Shown piece after piece: positions 27,599-36,107 of a DNA stretch of 64,000 nucleotides (its first letter is position 1; each line of letters begins with the position of its first letter). The translations under genes and the position numbers were made by a program. The stretch comes from JANMDN01 sp031376285 (GTDB lineage Bacteria > Actinomycetota > Thermoleophilia > Miltoncostaeales > Miltoncostaeaceae): positions 62,001 to 126,000 of the forward strand of contig JANMDN010000003.1 of the NCBI GenBank assembly GCA_031376285.1, read 5' to 3'. Below the pieces are notes generated by a model. The model had not been told where the DNA came from and did not search any database. It saw only the letters and a program-made list of their open reading frames with translations.

Positions 27599-28758
27599 CG
27601 ATCGACCAGCGATGTGAGGAGCCGCTGGAAGCCTGCCACGGTCCCCTCGATTCGGAAGTCACGCTCTGCCCTCGCGCGGGCGGTCGCCCCGAAACGGGCG
27701 CGGAGTGTCGGGTCGTCGGCGAGCGTTCCGATCCGGTCGGCCAGCGCGTCGACATCCCCGACGGGAACGACGAACCCGTCGTGACCGTCTCCAACCATGT
27801 CACGCAGCGCACCGCAGTCAGTCGTGACGACCGGGAGGCCCGCGGCCATCGCCTCGAGGACCGACATCGGCGCACCCTCGTGCACCGAGGACAGGCACGC
27901 CAGATCGAGCCCCGGAAGGAGCGCGGCGACGTCGCTTCGGACCCCTAGGAAGTTGACCTGCGCCCCAATACCGAGCCGCTCGACTTCCGCCCGCAACTCG
28001 GGGGCGCGCGGGCCATCGCCGATCACGACGAGCCGTATGTTGGGGTGGGTGGGAACGAGGCGCGCGATCGCCTGGATCAGCACCTCATGAGCCTTTTGGT
28101 CGGTCAGCCGAGCGACGATGCCGACGGCCACCTCGCCTGGGGCAAGGGCAAGTGTCTCGCGGGCGCCTCGCCGATCCTCTGCGGTCGGCGCGGGACCGAC
28201 CTCGATGCCGTTTCGGATCACGACCTCACGGATGCGCCGCCAGGGAAACCGTCCAACACCCTCCTCGCGGCGCAGATAGTCGCCCTGGCTTGGGGCGAGC
28301 AGGATCAGCGCGTCCGAAAGAAAGAGCGTGTTGACCACGTAGCCCGGAAGGACGCGCCCTCCGACGCTCGTGAGGTCCATGTCGTGAGCCGCGATAACGT
28401 TGGCCTTGGTCCGGGCCAAGCGAGCGGCGATCCGCCCAAGGGTGAGCGACGCGCGGTGGTGGTGGGTGACGAGCACGACGTCGGTGTGGTCGCGACGAAG
28501 GCGACTGACAAGGCGCGGCAGCGTGCGCGGATCGAAGCGGCCACTTCGGCCGATCACGTCGACGGGGATGCCGGCGTCGCGGAACGCCGATGCCAGGTCT
28601 CCTGCCTCTCGGAGACAGAGGACGCGTGGCCGAACGACCGCGGGGTCGAAGCCTCGGAAGAGGTTGAGTAGGAGAATCTCAGCCCCGCCGACGAATGTGA
28701 GGTCGAGGAGGAGGCTGAGCTGGATCGGCCGCCTGGCTCGGTCGCTCATCGGCTTCAT
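27595..28758 (-). CDS. Family 4 glycosyltransferase
   Basis: A GT-B enzyme of ~387 residues: LLDLTFVGGAEILLLNL at the N-terminus, VGIVARLTDQKAHEVLIQA, and the donor-site CLSSVHEGAPMSVLEAMA. The start at 28758 (MKPMSDRARRP) is preferred over 28788; 28749 is also possible. It is first in a pair with the GT4 gene at 26381-27598 and divergent from the flippase. Confidence 0.9.
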   Translation of the reverse strand: MKPMSDRARRPIQLSLLLDLTFVGGAEILLLNLFRGFDPAVVRPRVLCLREAGDLASAFRDAGIPVDVIGRSGRFDPRTLPRLVSRLRRDHTDVVLVTHHHRASLTLGRIAARLARTKANVIAAHDMDLTSVGGRVLPGYVVNTLFLSDALILLAPSQGDYLRREEGVGRFPWRRIREVVIRNGIEVGPAPTAEDRRGARETLALAPGEVAVGIVARLTDQKAHEVLIQAIARLVPTHPNIRLVVIGDGPRAPELRAEVERLGIGAQVNFLGVRSDVAALLPGLDLACLSSVHEGAPMSVLEAMAAGLPVVTTDCGALRDMVGDGHDGFVVPVGDVDALADRIGTLADDPTLRARFGATARARAERDFRIEGTVAGFQRLLTSLVDR

Positions 28759-28924
28759 GATAGGCCGGGGCCTCGCGCCACCCCCCAACTGTCGGTTGCG
28801 GCGCGACCGTGCCGAGTTCCGGGGAGACGCCGATGGTTTCGCGAACGCGGGCGAGGCCCTATCGTCGTCAGCGTCGGCCGCCAGGTCGACGTCGTGGACG
28901 TAACGTCAGGGCCGATCCCGCCAG

Positions 28925-30463
28925 ATGAGCACGGACACTCCGCACAACGCGGACCATGTCGACAGCGCGCCGCCGGTCTCGGCGGGGCTCGTCCGACGTG
29001 GCGCGGGTCTGGCGACCGTTGGCTTCCTGGCGACGCAGGTCATCGCCCTTGCGACCGCGGTCCTCATCGCGCGTCTGCTCACAAAGGACGAGATCGGTGC
29101 CTTCTTCGAGGGCTCCATCGTCGCCATCCTCGGTGCGGCCTTTGCCGAGTCCGGGATGCTCGGAGCCGTCATCCAGCGCAAGGATCGACTCGAGGAAGCC
29201 GCGAACACCGCACTCGTCGCGACGCTCGCATCGGGCTTTGTCCTGACGCTCGTCGCGCTTGGACTCGCTCCGCTGATCGGTTGGTGGTTTAACAGCCATG
29301 AGGTGACGCTCGTCGGCTTGGCATGCGCCCCGCTACTGCTCACCCGGGCCTCCGCGATCATTCCGGACGCGCTACTCCAGCGACGATTTGCCTTCACGCG
29401 CCGTCTCTTCGTCGATCCTGGTCTTGTCCTGAGCTACGGCATCGTGGCAATCATCCTTGCCGTCCTCGGCTTCGGGGTGTGGTCGCTTGTGATCGGCACC
29501 TATGCATCGCACGTCTTCCTGATCCTCTCGACGTGGCTCTTTGCCCGCTGGCGGCCCCGACCTCGGCTCGCGTCCTTTGCGATGTGGCGCGAGCTGGCGA
29601 GCTACGGGCGCCATCTCCTGTTCGGGACGGCGGCAATGCATCTGCGCGAAGGTGTCACGATGTTTGCCATCGGGCGAGCCTTCGGCGAGTCGGGCGTGAC
29701 GAACTTCAACTACGGCCGCCGCGTCGCTCAGCTCCCGCAAGTGGCCAACTGGAGTATCGCGGCCTACGTCCTGTTTCCCGCGTTTGCTCGGATTGCCGAT
29801 GACGCGCAGCGCCTCCGTGGGGCGTTTCTGCGTGCCTACAGGTGGCTCTGGCTCATCGCTCCCGCGATCGGTGGACTCTTCTTGGCGCTTGGCGAACCGA
29901 TTATGCGGGTACTTCTCGGCGACGAATGGACCGAAGCCGGACTCATTCTGGCGGCGATGGCCGGAATCGGAATCGGGGAGGTCATCATCTCGATCGTCGT
30001 CGAAACCGGGAAGGCGGCGGGCTGGTCGGCAATCGTCAGCCGCCTCGCAATGATCAACGTCATCTCGGGCATCGGGCTTCTCTTTGTCTTCCTCCCCTTC
30101 GGCATCGTTGCCGCGGCCGCGTCGGTCTCGGTGAGTTCCCTCATCGTCGCCGGGGGCGCGCTCTTCTGGATTGCCCGGGTCGTCGATATCTCGAAGCGTG
30201 AGATCGCCCGCGAGACGACCCCGGGCCTCGTCGCCGCACTGGGCGCGACCGCAGCGACCTGGGCGCTCGATCGTGGCGTCGTCGAGGCCTCCTACCAGGG
30301 CTTCCTACTCGACCTCGGCGGCCTCGCAGTCGACGCTGCCGCCTTCAGCGTGGTGTACCTGGCGCTCCTCGGGGTGCTCGCCCCGGCTCGCCTGAGAGAC
30401 ATTCGCCGAGCGGCGGGAGCGCTCTACTCCAAGGTCCGCGGCCTCCGGGGAGCGACAGCGTAG
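28925..30463 (+). CDS. Wzx-type polysaccharide flippase
   Basis: The 512-residue protein has about 12-14 hydrophobic segments with the N-terminal pattern of oligosaccharide flippases (ATVGFLATQVIALATAVLIA, RLLTKDEIG). It should move undecaprenyl-linked repeat units across the membrane for the polymerase encoded at 34600-36096. It is the only plus-strand gene between two sets of minus-strand glycosyltransferases and is convergent with the one at 30476. Confidence 0.92.
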   Translation: MSTDTPHNADHVDSAPPVSAGLVRRGAGLATVGFLATQVIALATAVLIARLLTKDEIGAFFEGSIVAILGAAFAESGMLGAVIQRKDRLEEAANTALVATLASGFVLTLVALGLAPLIGWWFNSHEVTLVGLACAPLLLTRASAIIPDALLQRRFAFTRRLFVDPGLVLSYGIVAIILAVLGFGVWSLVIGTYASHVFLILSTWLFARWRPRPRLASFAMWRELASYGRHLLFGTAAMHLREGVTMFAIGRAFGESGVTNFNYGRRVAQLPQVANWSIAAYVLFPAFARIADDAQRLRGAFLRAYRWLWLIAPAIGGLFLALGEPIMRVLLGDEWTEAGLILAAMAGIGIGEVIISIVVETGKAAGWSAIVSRLAMINVISGIGLLFVFLPFGIVAAAASVSVSSLIVAGGALFWIARVVDISKREIARETTPGLVAALGATAATWALDRGVVEASYQGFLLDLGGLAVDAAAFSVVYLALLGVLAPARLRDIRRAAGALYSKVRGLRGATA

Positions 30464-30475
30464 GCGGGGAGGGAC

Positions 30476-31657
30476 TCACGCGCCGCTCGTTGGCGTCCGG
30501 CGTCCGGCGGTTGTCTCGAGGGCGATCTCGGCGTTTCGGATTGAGCGCTCGATACTGAAGTCCGTCTCGAGGCGGTGGCGGGCCGCGACGCCCATCTCCT
30601 TCGCTCTCGCTGGGTCCTGAAGCAGCGCAATGACGTGACCCGCGAGCGCTGCGGGGTCGTGTGTCGGGACGACGTACCCGGTGACGCCCTCCTCGATCAT
30701 CTCCGGCACCCCACCGACCGCCGTGCAGACCGCAGGGCGGCCGTTTGCCATCGCCTCGAGCAGGGCGTTCGGGCAGCACTCGATCGTGTACGAGGTGAGT
30801 GTGAAGACGTCCATGAGCTTGAGGAGCGCGCCGACGTCGCTACGCGACCCGGTGAAGATCACCCGGTCGGCCATTCCAAGCGTCTCGGCCAGGCCCTCGA
30901 GGGTACCTCGAAGCGGGCCGTCGCCGACCACCAGGAAACGCGCGTTCGGGACCGCGTCGAGGACACGTCGGGCGGCGTGAAGGAAGCTCGTGTGGTCCTT
31001 TTCCGGACGGAGCACGGCGAGGATTCCGACCACCGGATCGCCCGGATCGATACCGAATGTCGCCGCGAATGCGTCGTCGCGCGCCTCACCCGGCGTGAAG
31101 GAGTGAAGCGACGGGTCAGCCCCGTTCTGGATGATCGTGATCTTCGACGGCGGGTACCGGAGGTCGTCGGTGAGGTATGGCATCTGCCCGTACGCGACAC
31201 CGTAGTAGGCGCTCGTCACGGGATCGAGCACCCGGTCAAGGACGCCTCGCAGCCTCCCGCGGGGGGTCAGATCACCGCAGTTGCGGACCCAGACAATCGC
31301 GCGAGGCACGCGAGCGATCGCCGCGGCGACCCGCCCGAGGAGTTCCGCGTTGTAGCCACGTGTGATGACGATGTCGGGCCGCGTGCGCCGCATCTCACGC
31401 ACCAGCGCAAGGAGCGCCTTCGGGAACTCTCGCCGCGAGAGATGGAGGGCGTAGGCGGGGACGCCACCCTTGGCGAGGGCCGGAAAGAGCGCGCCCTCCG
31501 TTCCGATACAGACCATCGACGGGGAAAAACGCGTCCGATCGAGGGCCGGAAGGACCGTGGTCGCGTGGCGCTCGGCTCCACCGACTTCGAGATCGGGAAC
31601 GACGTAAAGCACCCTCAAGGGGCCCGCCCGTCGAACGCTTCGCGCCAGCCGGGTCAT
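30476..31657 (-). CDS. Family 4 glycosyltransferase
   Basis: A 393-residue GT-B enzyme: VLYVVPDLEVGGAERH (GT4 N-terminal glycine loop), VGILAVLRPEKDHTSFLHA, and donor-site SYTIECCPNALLEAMANG with the Glu-x7-Glu spacing. The ATG overlaps the asparagine synthetase stop by 4 bp, so it is the last gene of the operon wzc-wzy-epimerase-asnB-GT4. Confidence 0.92.
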   Translation of the reverse strand: MTRLARSVRRAGPLRVLYVVPDLEVGGAERHATTVLPALDRTRFSPSMVCIGTEGALFPALAKGGVPAYALHLSRREFPKALLALVREMRRTRPDIVITRGYNAELLGRVAAAIARVPRAIVWVRNCGDLTPRGRLRGVLDRVLDPVTSAYYGVAYGQMPYLTDDLRYPPSKITIIQNGADPSLHSFTPGEARDDAFAATFGIDPGDPVVGILAVLRPEKDHTSFLHAARRVLDAVPNARFLVVGDGPLRGTLEGLAETLGMADRVIFTGSRSDVGALLKLMDVFTLTSYTIECCPNALLEAMANGRPAVCTAVGGVPEMIEEGVTGYVVPTHDPAALAGHVIALLQDPARAKEMGVAARHRLETDFSIERSIRNAEIALETTAGRRTPTSGA

Positions 31658-33567
31658 GCCGCCGTCTGCCAGCCGCTCAGATCCTCACCTTCGATGACGA
31701 TCCGAAACCACAGCTCAAGCATCAGGAGCACCCAAAACGTGTTGTCGTCACGGGCGGCGCCGGACATGTAGTTGTCGAGCGCAGAGCGGATCGCGGCGGG
31801 GGTGAAGATGCCTCGGGCGTCAAGGCGGCCGTCGCCAAGCACCTCGCGAACGAGCGGCTGCAGCGGGCCGCGCATCCAGGTCGACATCGGAATACCGAAT
31901 CCACGCTTTGGCCGGTGGAGCACCTCACGCGGGACGAGATCCTCCGCGACCCGACGAAGGAGCCACTTCCCGTGAGGCCCACGCAGCTTCATCGATGTCG
32001 GGAGTCGGGCGGCGAACTCGCCGAGACGATGGTCAAGGAGCGGCGCGCGCGTTTCCAGTGCGTTTGCCATCGAGGCGATATCGACCTTCGTGAGGACGCT
32101 GTGTGGAAGGTAGGTCTGCTGGTCGGTTGAGCAGACGCGGTCAGACAGCTCGGCGGGCGCGCCGCGCATCACACCGAGCAGATACTCCTCGGACGCGCGC
32201 GTGCCGAAGCGGGAGGCAAACTCGGGGGTATAGGCGACGCGCTTGTGATCGGCTCCGAACTGCGTGACCAGGCGAACGTAACGCTCGTCGAGCGGCCGAC
32301 CGGCCTCCTCTGCAACGCGGCGGACGCGCTTGGCGATTCGGGCGGCCCGTGCGGGAACACGTGACTCGACGCCGCCAGCGCCACGAGCGAGAAGGCCCAA
32401 CGCATGCGGGCCGGCTCGGCCAACAAGCGCGAGCTGGCGCGTCCACCTGTAGCGCTCATACCCGGCAAACAGCTCGTCACCGCCGTCGCCGGTCAGGGCG
32501 ACCGTCACGTGTTCGCGAGCGAGGCGCGAGACCTCAAAGGTCGGGATGCTCGACGGGTCGGCGAAGGGCTCGCCGTGATTTCGGACGAGTTGAGGGATGT
32601 TGCCGAGCGAATCGGGCCCGACCTCGAACTCCGTGTGGGCGGTGCCGAGACGGTCAGCCACGATGCGAGCGGTGCGCGCGTCGATGTTGTCGCCGCCGGC
32701 AAACGCGATCGAGAAGGTCTTGACCGGCTGGCTCATCTGGCGTGCCATCAGCGCGACGATCAGGCTTGAATCGAGCCCACCGGAGAGGAACGCGCCGAGC
32801 GGAACATCGCTGATCAGGCGAAGGCCGACGGCCTCATAGAGGAGCTCGAGCAGTTCGTCCTGTGCGTCGTCGACGCTCACCTGCGACTTCGGTTCGAAAT
32901 CGAGCTCCCAGTAGCGCTCGATCTTCGGCTCTGATCCCCGGTCGAGCACGAGCCGCTCCCCGGGGCCGAGCTTCTGAACGCGAGCGATGCCGGTTAGCGG
33001 CGGAGGCACGTAGCCGAGTCCGAGGTACTGGTCGATCGCCTCCATGCACGGCTCGCGGGCCACCGACGGATGGGCAAGAAGCCCCCCGAGCTCAGATGCA
33101 AAGAGCAGGTGCCCGTCGCGCTGGCACCAGTAGAGCGGTTTCTTGCCGAAGCGGTCGCGGGCGAGGACGAGCCGCCCACGGTCGACGTCGTAGAGCGCCA
33201 GGGCAAACATTCCGCGCAGGTCCTCGACGAAGTCCGGCCCGCGCTCCTCGTAGAGGTGCACGGCGATCTCTGAGTCCGACTTCGTCCGGAACTGGTGGCC
33301 GCGCGCCTCAAGCGCCTCCCGTTGTGGGATGAAGCCGTAGAACTCCCCGTTGACGACCACCTGTACGCGACCGTCTTCGTTGCCGATCGGCTGCGAGCCC
33401 GTCGACAGGTCGATAATCGACAGGCGTCGGTGGCCAAGCGTGGCGCCTGCGAGCGGAAGGATCCCTTCGCCGTCCGGGCCGCGATGGACCAGCTCGGCGC
33501 ACATCGCCCGAACCCGGTCGGTCTGGCGGTCGGCCGCCGGCCCGACGATGCCGCAAATGCCACACAT
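31654..33567 (-). CDS. asnB: Asparagine synthetase (glutamine-hydrolysing)
   Basis: The N-terminal Ntn glutaminase domain starts MCGICGIVG with catalytic Cys2, followed by HRGPDGEG and VVNGEFYGF. The C-terminal synthetase domain has the PP-loop FLSGGLDSSLIVAL and TGDGGDELFAGYERY. At 637 residues it fits AsnB paralogs often found in polysaccharide loci, where they may amidate a uronic acid or a linked amino acid instead of making free asparagine. That role is inference; the uronate-forming dehydrogenase in the same locus makes it reasonable. The stop of the upstream epimerase gene is directly adjacent, with no spacer. Confidence 0.93.
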   Translation of the reverse strand: MCGICGIVGPAADRQTDRVRAMCAELVHRGPDGEGILPLAGATLGHRRLSIIDLSTGSQPIGNEDGRVQVVVNGEFYGFIPQREALEARGHQFRTKSDSEIAVHLYEERGPDFVEDLRGMFALALYDVDRGRLVLARDRFGKKPLYWCQRDGHLLFASELGGLLAHPSVAREPCMEAIDQYLGLGYVPPPLTGIARVQKLGPGERLVLDRGSEPKIERYWELDFEPKSQVSVDDAQDELLELLYEAVGLRLISDVPLGAFLSGGLDSSLIVALMARQMSQPVKTFSIAFAGGDNIDARTARIVADRLGTAHTEFEVGPDSLGNIPQLVRNHGEPFADPSSIPTFEVSRLAREHVTVALTGDGGDELFAGYERYRWTRQLALVGRAGPHALGLLARGAGGVESRVPARAARIAKRVRRVAEEAGRPLDERYVRLVTQFGADHKRVAYTPEFASRFGTRASEEYLLGVMRGAPAELSDRVCSTDQQTYLPHSVLTKVDIASMANALETRAPLLDHRLGEFAARLPTSMKLRGPHGKWLLRRVAEDLVPREVLHRPKRGFGIPMSTWMRGPLQPLVREVLGDGRLDARGIFTPAAIRSALDNYMSGAARDDNTFWVLLMLELWFRIVIEGEDLSGWQTAA

Positions 33568-34533
33568 CTAGCGGAGTGTCCTGCCGGCACCACGCAGCGC
33601 GATCACCCAGTCGAGTTCGGCAGCAAGACCGGCTTCAAGCGAGGTCGACGGGGTCCAATCGAGCGTTCGCGCCGCAAGCGACGTGTCTGCCGCGGTGCGC
33701 CGGACGTCACCGCGCTGGACCTCGCCGCGATCGACGTTCAGACCCACGCCGGCCAGTCGTTCGAGGGTCGCGACGACCTCCGAGAGCGTTGCCTCCTGCC
33801 CCCCGCCCACGTTGTAGATCGCCTCGGCGCCGTCCATCGTCCCCGCCCGGAGGGACGCCTCGACGGCGTCCCCAACGTAGGTGAAGTCCCGCGACTGCGC
33901 GCCGTCGCCGAACATCGGGAACGCGGCGCCGGAGATAAGGCATTCGCAGATTCGACGCATGGCCATGTCCGGCCGTTGCCGGGGTCCGTAGACCGTGAAG
34001 TAACGCAGCCCGACCGTCTCGAGGCCCCGGCCGCGGTAGATCCGGGCGAGGTCCTCGCAGGCGCGTTTGGTCACGCCATAGGGCGAACGGGGCGCGGTGG
34101 GCGCGTCCTCCGGGCAGGGGTACTGCGTTGCGTCCCCATAGACTGACGACGACGAGGCCCAGGCGACCCTCGGGCATCCGGCGGCCTCGGCCGCCTCGAA
34201 GACCCGTTGCGTCGCGATGAGGTTGTGTGAGGCGTAGTCCTTGAAGCCGTCCCCGAAGCTCGACCGGACCCCGGCCTGGGCCGCGAGGTGGAAGACGACC
34301 GGGCGCCCGTTCATCAGCGGTTCCAAGTCCATCGTGGCGAGATCGTCCTCGACGAGGGTGAAGCTCGCCTCGGCCGCGAGGCCAGTCAGGTTGGCCTCTT
34401 TCTCGGCGCGGGGGTAGTAGGGCGTGAAGCAGTCGACGCCCGTGACCCGCCATCCGTCGGCGACGAGACGTTCGGCGAGCTGCGAGCCGATGAAACCGGC
34501 GCAGCCAGTGACGATGGCACGTTGGGGGGTCAC
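33568..34533 (-). CDS. NAD-dependent nucleotide-sugar epimerase/dehydratase
   Basis: An extended SDR protein of 321 residues: NAD motif VTGCAGFIGSQLAE, active-site Ser in ASSSSVYG and the Tyr-x3-Lys pair in SPYGVTKRACE. FTPYYPRAEKEANL near the N-terminus is typical of UDP-glucuronate/GalE-like 4-epimerases. A good AGGAGG precedes the GTG start at 34533. It likely supplies an epimerised sugar, possibly a uronate, for the EPS; the substrate is not settled. Confidence 0.9.
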   Translation of the reverse strand: MTPQRAIVTGCAGFIGSQLAERLVADGWRVTGVDCFTPYYPRAEKEANLTGLAAEASFTLVEDDLATMDLEPLMNGRPVVFHLAAQAGVRSSFGDGFKDYASHNLIATQRVFEAAEAAGCPRVAWASSSSVYGDATQYPCPEDAPTAPRSPYGVTKRACEDLARIYRGRGLETVGLRYFTVYGPRQRPDMAMRRICECLISGAAFPMFGDGAQSRDFTYVGDAVEASLRAGTMDGAEAIYNVGGGQEATLSEVVATLERLAGVGLNVDRGEVQRGDVRRTAADTSLAARTLDWTPSTSLEAGLAAELDWVIALRGAGRTLR

Positions 34534-34599
34534 TCCGGGTCCTCCTACGAGTGGGTGGCCCGACTCAAATCCGTTGGTCGGTCCGCCGGATGAGGGTAC

Positions 34600-36096
34600 T
34601 CAACGGGGCCGGAGGGTTCCTGGTGGGTGGTCCGCGGGGAACAGCGGCCGTCGCTCAACCACGGCACGCTCGGCAAGCGCGACAACCATGCCGGCCCAGA
34701 TGAAGATGAATGCGTTCATGATTTGGAAGAAGCGAATCTCGAAGGTCGTGCTGCTCGCGAGCCAGGCCGTAAACGCGAGGAAAAAGACTGTCCCGAGGCC
34801 ACGCCCCGTGATCCCGGAGCGCGGCAATGCCCTCCACGCCTTCCCCACGCGAACGACGATCGCAAGCAGGAGCCCGAGCCAGGCCGTAAGACCGACAAGA
34901 CCCAGCTCTGCGGCGATGCCGTGCTGGGTCTCATGCGAGGTGATCCCGTAGCCACGTCGCCAATCGAGATGGCCCCATTGCTGGTGGTGGATCGTATTGA
35001 GCTGACCGAACCGACCGATGCCCCAACCGAATACGGGCTTTCGCACGATGGCCCATTGCGCGGTGGCCATCGAGTTGAGCCGGTCCTCGATCTCACCGCT
35101 CGACGAGACGCCACCCTTCGAACGATCGCTACTTGTCACCGTCGACCAGTTCGCCGCGACGATGAGGAGCGCCGTCGCCGCAAGGATTGCAAAGCCGGTG
35201 CGGAAGCCTCCCGCGAAGATCAGACCACCGAAGACGACGATGATCGCCGCAAGCAGCGGAGCACGACTGTGGGTGTAGAAGATCCCAGGCCCCATCGGGA
35301 GCACGCACGCGGCCGCAAACCAGCGAAGCCGCTCGTCGCGCTGGGAGGCGACAAACAGCGCCGCAGCGAGTCCGATCGCGATCACGAGGCCACTGACGAT
35401 GGGCTGGTCGAAGATCCCCGGGGCACGATTTCGCCACGTCGAGGTGAGGATGAACTTCGGCCAGACGAGGCTGTCGAGCCCATTGAACTGGGCGATGTTG
35501 GTCAGCGACAGGTAGGTCGCAAAGCCAATCACGAACCAGAGGAATCGACGGACGGCAACGGCCGAACCGAACGCGCTGCGAGCCACCATGTACAGGGTGA
35601 AGGGCACGATCGAGCTTGTCTGGATCAGCTGGACAAGCGAGATAACTCGCCCGTCCGATGACGTCGCAGCGAGCTCGTGCGGCGCCAGCGCCGAACCGAT
35701 CTGAACTGCAACGTAGAGAAACATCATCGCCTCGACGCCGCCAAAACGCGCGAGGTGGCGCTTGCCGCTGATGACCTCCCCGAACCAGACGGCCACAAGC
35801 GCCACGAAGGCCAGCCGGTCGAGGGAGAGCGCTCCGCTCTGGTTGAGCCCGAGCGACAGCACCGACGCGGCCAACCAGAGAATGGTCGCCGACCCTGAGT
35901 CGCGCAGGGCGGCGAGCGCGATGAGCAGGGCTGTCCCGAGAACGAGCGCGGTTGGCCCGACCGCCGTGCCGGCGCGAAGGAGGACCAGGGCGAGCACGGC
36001 CAAGCCGGCGACCCCGGCGACGAACGGTCCCGGCGACGCGAGGTGGCGTCCCGCTCGCCCCGGGTTCACCGCCCCCGTGCGGGCCTCAGTCGTCAC
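34600..36096 (-). CDS. O-antigen ligase / Wzy-type polymerase
   Basis: The 498-residue membrane protein has about 10-12 hydrophobic helices and a large external loop with the Wzy_C-type motif around FGWGIGRFGQLN and SHETQHGIAAELGLVGL. The family joins lipid-linked repeat units into polymer or ligates them to an acceptor. The gene lies 11 bp after the stop of the chain-length/kinase gene and is read in the same direction. Confidence 0.88.
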   Translation of the reverse strand: MTTEARTGAVNPGRAGRHLASPGPFVAGVAGLAVLALVLLRAGTAVGPTALVLGTALLIALAALRDSGSATILWLAASVLSLGLNQSGALSLDRLAFVALVAVWFGEVISGKRHLARFGGVEAMMFLYVAVQIGSALAPHELAATSSDGRVISLVQLIQTSSIVPFTLYMVARSAFGSAVAVRRFLWFVIGFATYLSLTNIAQFNGLDSLVWPKFILTSTWRNRAPGIFDQPIVSGLVIAIGLAAALFVASQRDERLRWFAAACVLPMGPGIFYTHSRAPLLAAIIVVFGGLIFAGGFRTGFAILAATALLIVAANWSTVTSSDRSKGGVSSSGEIEDRLNSMATAQWAIVRKPVFGWGIGRFGQLNTIHHQQWGHLDWRRGYGITSHETQHGIAAELGLVGLTAWLGLLLAIVVRVGKAWRALPRSGITGRGLGTVFFLAFTAWLASSTTFEIRFFQIMNAFIFIWAGMVVALAERAVVERRPLFPADHPPGTLRPR

Positions 36097-36107
36097 CTGC
36101 TGGCCAT

